A model generated the notes under the pieces. That model searched no databases. It had not been told where the DNA came from and saw nothing but the letters and a program-made list of their open reading frames with translations. Positions 1 through 4,853 of a stretch of 7,191 bases of DNA are shown here, in pieces. The translations under genes and the position numbers were made by a program. Source of the stretch: JBBKWG01 sp037968835 (GTDB lineage Bacteria > Pseudomonadota > Alphaproteobacteria > Rhodobacterales > Rhodobacteraceae); NCBI GenBank assembly GCA_037968835.1, contig JBBKWG010000060.1:1-7191 (forward strand), written 5' to 3'. Every line of letters begins with the position of its first letter. Position 1 is the stretch's first letter.

Positions 1-92
1 GCGGTCTCGGGGCAGGCACAGGCGTCCCATTCCTCGGGCGCAATGTCGTTCAACGTGCCAAGCACGGCAATTTCGATGTCGGGCGAAGTCAT
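1..92 (-). CDS. GNAT/DUF482-type acyltransferase, N-terminal fragment
   Basis: Partial gene cut by the left edge. Reading leftward from an ATG at 92-90 gives 30 codons beginning MTSPDIEIAVLGTLNDI and continuing with PEEWDACACPE. The EWDACACPE pattern resembles the start of the DUF482 (peptidoglycan biosynthesis/recognition, FemAB-like GNAT) proteins that often sit near RidA and GDPase genes in Rhodobacteraceae. That family belongs to the GNAT acyltransferase fold; its substrate is not well defined. The gene follows the phosphodiesterase gene on the same strand with a 48-base gap and only a weak GGA ribosome site, so it is probably the third gene of the same transcript. The assignment rests on a short N-terminus and on context. 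The catalytic part lies outside the window. Confidence 0.6.
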   Translation of the reverse strand, partial: MTSPDIEIAVLGTLNDIAPEEWDACACPET

Positions 93-140
93 GGGATATT
101 CCGAAGTCCGACGTTAAACGTGGCGTTCATCCCCGAGATT

Positions 141-911
141 TCAAGCCACATGGACGTCCGGCAGATACCCCTCGAACGTGATGTTCTCCGCGATCTTTCG
201 TGCTTCCGTCTCTTGCTCGGGCGAGCGAACGGTCCAGCACAGGATCGTCGCGCCGGAGGCTTTCAACTCAGCCACACGCGGTCGGGACAAATCGCGCCGG
301 TCATGGCTGATGAAACTTGCCTTGATCCGCTCGTAGTCGGGTATCTCCCGCAGGTCCGCAAGTCGCTCTTCGGGCACCGGCCAATCCTCGGAACTAAACG
401 CGTCGGTGACCAGGCCGCGCGGGATATTCGGCAGTAACTCACTCATCACTTTGACCGAATGCGGATTGAACGACATGAGCGCCACGTCACCGGTATATCC
501 GTCCAGATCGGCAGCGACGGCACTCTCCAGCGCCCCGACGTTCTCTCCCAACGCCCCGTCCTGATCCTTGATCTCGACAAGCAGCGGAACCTGTCCGCCA
601 ACAAGTTCCAGAACATCGCGCAGACCGGGTATTCCGCTCTGCGAACCCTTCAACGAAATCCCGTGCAAATCCGCCGCCACGCGCTGTCGCAAGGCCCCGG
701 TATCGTTCGTCAGCCGAACAAGGTCATAGTCGTGAAAGACAATCGCCTTGTCGTCGGCCGAAAGCTGCACGTCGATCTCGATGCCAAAGCCACGCTCGAT
801 CGCGGCCTTGATCGATTCGATCGAATTCTCGGGCCTACCCGCCGCAAGATCGTGCAACCCGCGATGCGCCAGCGGACAGGTCCGAAATGCCTCGGCAAGT
901 TGAACCCTCAT
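141..911 (-). CDS. Glycerophosphodiester phosphodiesterase (GDPD family, UgpQ-like)
   Basis: A 256-residue protein that should hydrolyse glycerophosphodiesters, the deacylated phospholipids, to glycerol-3-phosphate and an alcohol. Family motifs are present in order: PLAHRG with H16-R17, E28-N29, the metal-binding EID at E45 and D47, VFHDYDL with H60-D61, and VEIK with E113 and K115. These match the GDPD TIM-barrel metal site and the two-histidine catalytic scheme. There is no signal peptide or membrane segment, so it is predicted to be cytoplasmic, like UgpQ rather than periplasmic GlpQ. The length suits the small bacterial GDPDs. The ATG at 911-909 overlaps the stop of the upstream RidA gene as ATGA, which suggests translational coupling. 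The substrate head group cannot be read from the sequence. Confidence 0.92.
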   Translation of the reverse strand: MRVQLAEAFRTCPLAHRGLHDLAAGRPENSIESIKAAIERGFGIEIDVQLSADDKAIVFHDYDLVRLTNDTGALRQRVAADLHGISLKGSQSGIPGLRDVLELVGGQVPLLVEIKDQDGALGENVGALESAVAADLDGYTGDVALMSFNPHSVKVMSELLPNIPRGLVTDAFSSEDWPVPEERLADLREIPDYERIKASFISHDRRDLSRPRVAELKASGATILCWTVRSPEQETEARKIAENITFEGYLPDVHVA

Positions 912-1366
912 GAAAGCTCGAAGATCCCTTCAATTTCGACCGCAACGCCAAGCGGAAGCGATGCCGCACTGACTGCCGAGCGGGAATGCCGCCCCGCGTC
1001 GCCAAGTACCGCAACCAGCAGATCCGAAGCGCCATTCACGACCTTGGGCTGATCCGTGAAGTCGACCGTGGAATTCACGAATCCCGTCAGTTTCACGACG
1101 CGCTTGAATTTCTTGAAATCGCCGCCACACGCCGCCCTGACTTGCGCCAGAAGCGCAAGCGCACAGGTTTGCGCCGCCTTGGCTCCGGCCTCGACGTCCA
1201 TGTCACCGCCCAGCTTGCCGGTGATAAGGCCGCTCGCATCCCGCGAAATCTGGCCCGATACAAAGACCAGATTTCCCGAGACAACGTAGGGAACATAGTT
1301 CGCCGCCGGCGCAGGTGCATCCGGCAATTCCAGGCCCATATCCGCAATCTTTTGCTCTACTGTCAT
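908..1366 (-). CDS. RidA family protein (long, about 152 aa subgroup)
   Basis: A 152-residue member of the RidA/YjgF/UK114 superfamily. Canonical RidA proteins hydrolyse reactive enamine/imine intermediates, such as 2-aminoacrylate, released by PLP enzymes. Signatures are VVSGNLVFVSGQI (residues 28-40), VKLTGFVNS (91-99) and RSAVSAASLPLGVAVEIEG (129-147). R129 aligns with the imine-binding arginine (R105) of E. coli RidA and E146 with its glutamate E120. The N-terminal extension MTVEQKIADMGLELP marks the longer cd02199-like subgroup, whose physiological substrate is less well established. The frame is open further upstream to 1471, but the ATG at 1366 has GGAGAG 5 bases before it and matches the family start. 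It is the first gene of the minus-strand cluster and overlaps the phosphodiesterase gene by 4 bases. Confidence 0.9.
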   Translation of the reverse strand: MTVEQKIADMGLELPDAPAPAANYVPYVVSGNLVFVSGQISRDASGLITGKLGGDMDVEAGAKAAQTCALALLAQVRAACGGDFKKFKRVVKLTGFVNSTVDFTDQPKVVNGASDLLVAVLGDAGRHSRSAVSAASLPLGVAVEIEGIFELS

Positions 1367-1525
1367 GGTTTCTCTCCGTTTTTGTGTAAACTTCCGCGGC
1401 ATGAACGACGCGCCCGCGCTGCATCTCGCCCGTCCGTAGATCAAGCGCAACATTTTTCGCGAAACACGCACATCTATTTGGCAAGACCTGTATATTCTCC
1501 TGAAGTCGGATATGTAACACTCAGG
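1367..1525. promoter_or_regulatory. Divergent promoter region between the RidA gene and mlaA
   Basis: A 159-base gap between two divergent genes that must carry promoters for both units. A reasonable -10 element for mlaA is TATATT at 1491-1496, matching 5 of 6 TATAAT positions and about 30 bases before the ATG. Its -35 region is poor. The region also has a perfect 10-base palindrome, TTTCGCGAAA, at 1455-1464. I could not identify a confident promoter for the RidA side or any known operator or riboswitch. Confidence 0.45.
1372..1377 (-). promoter_or_regulatory. Ribosome binding site of the RidA gene
   Basis: On the minus strand GGAGAG lies 5 bases before the ATG at 1366-1364. It fixes this start over the longer open frame that extends to 1471. 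Confidence 0.7.
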
Positions 1526-2332
1526 ATGTCTGCATTGCTGCCTGGAACGGACCTGACATTGCCACTTGTACTTCGCAAGATTTTTCGCGTTTCCCTTGTG
1601 CCTGCATTATTGGCCCTTGCAGCGTGTTCGACCCCCAAGGATGCGACGCAAGTCAATGACCCATACGAACCGGTAAACCGCGTCACCCATTCGTTCAACA
1701 AGGGCGTCGACCGGGTCTTTTTCCGGCCGGTGTCCCGGGTCTATGGTTCGGTCCTGCCCGGCCCCGTCCGCAACGGGCTAAGCAACGCCGCGGAAAACCT
1801 CGATGCCCCGCGAAGCATGTTGAACCATGTGCTTCAGGGCGAAGGCGAAGACGCAGTACACAACGGCTTCCGGTTTCTCATCAACACCACGCTCGGCGTC
1901 TTTGGCATCTTCGACCCCGCCAGTTCTTTCGGACTGGAGGAACGCGAAACCGGGTTTGGCGACACGCTTGCGGTGTGGGGCGCACAGGAAGGCGCCTACC
2001 TCGAAATTCCGGTATTCGGGCCCTCGACCGAACGCGACACGGTCGGTTTCGTGGTCGACATCCTGACCAATCCGATCGGCGCGGTCCTTCCCGACAATAG
2101 CGAGGAAATCGCGAGCCTTACGTCCCTGCCGTCTGTGCTCAATACCCGATACACCTATTCCGAAACGTTCGACAGCATCCTATATGATAGTGCTGACAGC
2201 TATGTTCAGCTTCGCCTCTACTACTTGGAAAGCCGCCGCTTCGAACTCGGTGGTCAAGCAGGAGCAAGCGACGCGTTTGACCCGTACGAGGACCTGTATG
2301 ATGGACTTTATGAAGAGCTTCGACCTCAGTAA
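1526..2332 (+). CDS. mlaA: MlaA/VacJ family outer-membrane lipoprotein
   Basis: A 268-residue lipoprotein of the Mla pathway. MlaA sits in the outer membrane, removes misplaced phospholipids from the outer leaflet and hands them to periplasmic MlaC. A hydrophobic stretch (LVPALLALAAC) ends in lipobox LAAC with the acylated cysteine at residue 34, followed by Ser, which fits outer-membrane sorting. Family motifs follow: NDPYEPVNR (44-52), FNKGVDRVFFRPV, SNAAENLDAPR, RFLINTTLGVFGIFD, GFGDTLAVWG and FGPSTERDTVG. The C-terminal tail is unusually acidic and tyrosine-rich (DAFDPYEDLYDGLYEELRPQ). The start is uncertain. ATG 1526 gives a rather long n-region and has AGG too close. An in-frame TTG at 1559, with GGAACGG 8 bases before it, gives a more typical 22-residue signal. 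The 3' end overlaps mlaC. Confidence 0.93.
   Translation: MSALLPGTDLTLPLVLRKIFRVSLVPALLALAACSTPKDATQVNDPYEPVNRVTHSFNKGVDRVFFRPVSRVYGSVLPGPVRNGLSNAAENLDAPRSMLNHVLQGEGEDAVHNGFRFLINTTLGVFGIFDPASSFGLEERETGFGDTLAVWGAQEGAYLEIPVFGPSTERDTVGFVVDILTNPIGAVLPDNSEEIASLTSLPSVLNTRYTYSETFDSILYDSADSYVQLRLYYLESRRFELGGQAGASDAFDPYEDLYDGLYEELRPQ
2288..2292 (+). promoter_or_regulatory. Ribosome binding site of mlaC inside mlaA
   Basis: GAGGA lies 5 bases before the ATG at 2298 and 8 bases before the adjacent ATG at 2301. It supports a start inside the mlaA coding sequence over the later ATG at 2310, which is 17 bases away. Confidence 0.55.
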
Positions 2333-2924
2333 TCCGACCCGCCGCCAGTTTCTCGGCGGCCTGATTGCCGCATCGGCCCTGCTATTCGCGCCCCGCGCCT
2401 TTGCGCTCAATGACAGGGATGCCAGTGCGCTCATCAACCGGGCAGTCGGCGAAATCAATTCCGTCATCAACTCCGGCAAATCCGAATCCGCGATGTATCG
2501 CGACTTTGAACGCATCTTTCGCCGCTACGCCGACGTCCCCACCATCGCCCGCTCGGCCCTCGGCCCACCTGCCCGTCAGGCAAGTGCAGCGCAGATGAAC
2601 AAATTCTCCGAGGCTTTCGCCGGTTATCTCGCTCGCAAATACGGCAAGCGATTCCGCGAATTCATCGGCGGAGAAATCCGTGTCACCGGCTCACGTTCGC
2701 TCAAAAGCTTCTACGAAGTTCAGGCCGTCGCCGACTTGCGCGGACAGGCCCCGTTCGCAGTCAGCTTCATGGTTTCGGACCGCTCGGGATCCGACAAGTT
2801 CTTTGATCTTCTGATCGAAGGCATCAGTCTGTTGAAGTCAGAGCGTGCCGAAGTCGGTGCGATGCTGGACCGGCGGCGCGGTGATATCGACGGTCTGATC
2901 GTCGATCTTGCGAAGGCGGGCTAG
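2298..2924 (+). CDS. mlaC: MlaC/Ttg2D family phospholipid-binding protein with Tat-like signal
   Basis: A 208-residue periplasmic carrier of the MlaC/Ttg2 family, which shuttles phospholipid between MlaA at the outer membrane and the MlaFEDB ABC transporter at the inner membrane. The N-terminus has a twin-arginine motif, TRRQFLGG (residues 14-21), then a hydrophobic core and an AFA cleavage site near residue 36. Family features follow: RRYADVPTIARSALG, KFSEAFAGYLARKYGKRF, a VTGSRS/VQAVADL strand region and FFDLLIEGISLL. The mature length is typical. The start lies within mlaA (35-base overlap, different frame), so the two are almost certainly cotranscribed and translationally coupled. ATG 2301 is an equally possible start. 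The gene ends 6 bases from the stop of convergent mnmD. Confidence 0.9.
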   Translation: MMDFMKSFDLSNPTRRQFLGGLIAASALLFAPRAFALNDRDASALINRAVGEINSVINSGKSESAMYRDFERIFRRYADVPTIARSALGPPARQASAAQMNKFSEAFAGYLARKYGKRFREFIGGEIRVTGSRSLKSFYEVQAVADLRGQAPFAVSFMVSDRSGSDKFFDLLIEGISLLKSERAEVGAMLDRRRGDIDGLIVDLAKAG

Positions 2925-2930
2925 GTCGCT

Positions 2931-3602
2931 TCACTCCATCGTCGCAACACTCATATGCCGCTTGCGGCCATAGCCATTGCGACGCTCGACCCTGAAACCG
3001 GCGTCCGCCAAACCTCGCCGCACAGCCCCCGCGGCAGAATAGGTCGCGGCGGTTCCGCGAGGGCTGGTGTGCCGTGCCACCTCGGCCAACAAGTCGGCTT
3101 CCCACAACTCGGGATTCTTTGCCGGTGCAAACCCATCAAGAAACCACGCATCGGCAACGCCATCCCAGCGCGAAAGCGTCTCGCGCGCATCGCCCAGCAC
3201 AAGATCGAGATGTAGCGTTGGCGTCCTGACACTGGTTTCGCCTTTCGCCAGCCACTCCAGCACCGGCTCGGCAAGCTCTCTCAGCGCAGGATAAACCGTC
3301 AGCGCACGCGCCATGTCATCGGTCGCCATCGGAAACCGCTCGAACGAGGTAAACCGAAGCGGCCCGACCGCGCCAACCTCGATCCAAAGCGACAGCGCGG
3401 CAAAACAGTTCAATCCGGTCCCGAAGCCAAGCTCGGCAATGTGAAATCCCGGCCTGAACCTTTGCGGAAGTCCATTCCCCGCCAGAAACACATGCAACGT
3501 CTCGGCCCACCCGTCATCCAGCGAAAAATAAGGATCGCCGAATCGTCGGGCGACAGGCACACCGTCCTGCCAGTCGAGTTCCGGATGCTGGTCCTGCGTC
3601 AC
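2931..3602 (-). CDS. mnmD: tRNA (5-methylaminomethyl-2-thiouridine)(34)-methyltransferase MnmD
   Basis: A 223-residue SAM-dependent methyltransferase that adds the final methyl group when mnm5(s2)U is made at wobble position 34 of tRNAs reading split codon boxes. It corresponds to the methyltransferase half of E. coli MnmC. Seen in order: AGNGLPQRF (41-49), the AdoMet-binding loop AELGFGTGLN (56-65), SFERFP (86-91), the DAWFLDGFAPAKNPELW signature (151-167), and the C-terminal AGFRVERRNGYGRKRHM. The length fits a stand-alone MnmD without the oxidoreductase domain. The start is GTG at 3602, preceded by AGGG about 7 bases upstream on the minus strand. It is convergent with mlaC and divergent from a FAD oxidoreductase that may supply the missing MnmC half. 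Confidence 0.93.
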   Translation of the reverse strand: MTQDQHPELDWQDGVPVARRFGDPYFSLDDGWAETLHVFLAGNGLPQRFRPGFHIAELGFGTGLNCFAALSLWIEVGAVGPLRFTSFERFPMATDDMARALTVYPALRELAEPVLEWLAKGETSVRTPTLHLDLVLGDARETLSRWDGVADAWFLDGFAPAKNPELWEADLLAEVARHTSPRGTAATYSAAGAVRRGLADAGFRVERRNGYGRKRHMSVATME

Positions 3603-3657
3603 GCACTACCCTAGTTTCAAATCCACAAGCTACGAACACTCGCAAGGAGGCTGCACC
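3603..3657. promoter_or_regulatory. Short divergent control region between mnmD and the FAD oxidoreductase gene
   Basis: Only 55 bases separate the two divergent starts, and both ribosome binding sites take part of that. Any promoters must overlap each other or reach into the neighbouring coding sequences. I see no convincing -35/-10 pair on either strand. Confidence 0.4.
3644..3650 (+). promoter_or_regulatory. Strong ribosome binding site that selects a TTG start
   Basis: AAGGAGG, a full-strength Shine-Dalgarno sequence, lies 7 bases before TTG 3658 and 13 bases before the next in-frame ATG at 3664. The spacing favours the TTG. Confidence 0.75.
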
Positions 3658-4701
3658 TTGGCAATGGTCGACCTGACCGTCCGCGGCGCCGGAATTTTCG
3701 GCCTTTCGATTGCGTGGGCGGCGCTCGGACGCGGCGCGAAAGTGCGCGTCGTCGATCCATTCGGTCCCGGCGCAGGCGCCTCGGGCGGTCTCGTCGGCGC
3801 ACTTCAACCCCATACTCCCGACCTCTGGAACCCCAAGAAACAGTTCCAACTCGAAAGCCTGTTGATGATGCCCGACTTCTGGAAAGCGGTCGAAACCGCG
3901 TCCGGCATCGCGACCGGCTTCGCGCCCGCAGGCCGCCTGCAACCTCTCAATGACGACCGCGCCGTCGGGTTGGCGCGGGCGCGTGAAGCCAGCGTCACAT
4001 CGTTCTGGGGGTCGCGTGCATCCTGGAAAGTGATCGACGCCACCGAGGCCGGCGACTGGCGACCGCCATCCGAAACCGGCCTTTACATCCACGACACTCT
4101 TTCCGCCCTGATCCACCCCCGCCGCGCCTGCCAAAGCCTTTCCGCCGCCCTTCGCGCGCGCGGCGCAGAAGTGACCACCGAAGCCTCCGACGAAGGCCGC
4201 GTTGTCTGGGCAACCGGATGGCAGGGTCTGCGCGATCTTTCGAATGCGCTCGGCAAAGAGGTGGGAACGGGCGTCAAGGGACAGGCCGCGCTCTTGCAAC
4301 ACGACGCGCACGGCCGCCCCCAGATCTTCGCCGGCGGCGTCCATATCGTGCCGCATCTGGACGGAACTGTCGCCATCGGCTCGACCTCCGAACGCGAATT
4401 CAGCGCCCCGGACACCACCGACAGCCAGTTGGACGAAATCATCGAGAGCGCGGCTCTGACAATGCCGGTGCTGAAGGGTGCCAGGGTCATCGAAAGATGG
4501 GCGGGCGTGCGTCCACGCGCCACCAGCCGCGCCCCGCTGCTTGGACCGTGGCCAGGTAAGCCGGACCACTACATCGCGAACGGAGGCTTCAAGATCGGAT
4601 TCGGCATGGCCCCGAAGGTCGCCGATGTCATGTGCGACCTCATTCTCGACGGAAACGATACGATTCCCAACGACTTCCGGTTCGATCCAGGCTCCTCTTA
4701 G
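3658..4701 (+). CDS. FAD-dependent oxidoreductase, DAO family (MnmC oxidoreductase-like)
   Basis: A 347-residue flavoprotein of the D-amino-acid-oxidase/glycine-oxidase fold. The N-terminal Rossmann motif is GAGIFG (10-15), with acidic D33 ending the second strand to bind the FAD ribose. GASGGLVGALQP (40-51) resembles the ASGxxxGALxP segment of the MnmC oxidoreductase domain. DGTVAIGST (235-243), WAGVRPRATSRAPLLGP (281-297) and the C-terminal NGGFKIGFGMAPKVADVM are typical DAO elements, including the substrate-site arginine in GVRPR. In MnmC this domain removes the carboxymethyl group of cmnm5U34 before methylation. Its place beside mnmD suggests the same role, but this is inferred. A glycine/sarcosine-type amine oxidase is the alternative. 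The start is TTG 3658, set by AAGGAGG. No terminator is visible after the stop. Confidence 0.85.
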   Translation: MAMVDLTVRGAGIFGLSIAWAALGRGAKVRVVDPFGPGAGASGGLVGALQPHTPDLWNPKKQFQLESLLMMPDFWKAVETASGIATGFAPAGRLQPLNDDRAVGLARAREASVTSFWGSRASWKVIDATEAGDWRPPSETGLYIHDTLSALIHPRRACQSLSAALRARGAEVTTEASDEGRVVWATGWQGLRDLSNALGKEVGTGVKGQAALLQHDAHGRPQIFAGGVHIVPHLDGTVAIGSTSEREFSAPDTTDSQLDEIIESAALTMPVLKGARVIERWAGVRPRATSRAPLLGPWPGKPDHYIANGGFKIGFGMAPKVADVMCDLILDGNDTIPNDFRFDPGSS

Positions 4702-4744
4702 ACCACCACGAAATCCTCGCCATCCCGATCCATCCTCAATATCT

Positions 4745-4753
4745 TGTGGATAA
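4745..4753 (-). promoter_or_regulatory. Perfect DnaA-box consensus (TTATCCACA)
   Basis: The minus strand reads TTATCCACA, an exact match to the strong DnaA-box consensus. I noticed no other exact copy in the window. It lies about 100 bases before the smc start, in non-coding DNA. Whether DnaA binds here is inference. Confidence 0.5.
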
Positions 4754-4769
4754 CCGCCCAAATATCCAC
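4746..4769. repeat. Inverted repeat GTGGATA-10-TATCCAC
   Basis: GTGGATA (4746-4752) and TATCCAC (4763-4769) form a perfect 7-base inverted repeat with a 10-base spacer. The left arm is part of the perfect DnaA box. The right arm lies in ATATCCACT (4762-4770), which matches 7 of 9 box positions on the opposite strand. The stem is AT-rich with no following T run, so it looks like an operator or paired DnaA site rather than a terminator. Confidence 0.5.
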
Positions 4770-4853
4770 TTCCCTTGGTGTACCACGTTGACTCTCGCAT
4801 CGTAGACCCGGAAACTTCGTCACCGGAATCACTTACCTGAGGATCAAGCGACA

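Larger units (their letters stand above)
4702..4853 (+). promoter_or_regulatory. smc upstream region with candidate promoter
   Basis: A 152-base non-coding gap ahead of smc. A possible -35 element, TTGACT, is at 4788-4793 with only a weak -10 candidate (GAAACT, 4811-4816) at 17-base spacing. Two GANTC sites, the CcrM methylation target in alphaproteobacteria, are at 4790-4794 (overlapping the -35) and 4826-4830. A DnaA box and inverted repeat lie upstream and are listed separately. No hairpin terminator for the preceding gene was found, so some read-through into smc is possible. Confidence 0.4.

Noticed and set aside
459..1052. A 197-codon plus-strand open frame
   Set aside because: It is antisense to the phosphodiesterase and RidA genes, with a basic translation and no domain signature.
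1367..1471. N-terminal extension of the RidA frame
   Set aside because: The 35 extra residues are basic and unlike the family, and a good ribosome binding site precedes the ATG at 1366.
986..1525. Upstream extension of the mlaA frame
   Set aside because: It lies antisense to the RidA gene and across the divergent promoter region. The lipoprotein signal peptide places the true start at 1526 or 1559.
3619..3627. AAATCCACA between mnmD and the FAD gene as another DnaA box
   Set aside because: It matches only 7 of 9 positions, and such matches are expected many times by chance in 7 kb.
4702..4745. Intrinsic terminator after the FAD oxidoreductase gene
   Set aside because: No GC-rich hairpin with a T run is present. 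The nearby GTGGATA/TATCCAC dyad is AT-rich with no T tract after it.
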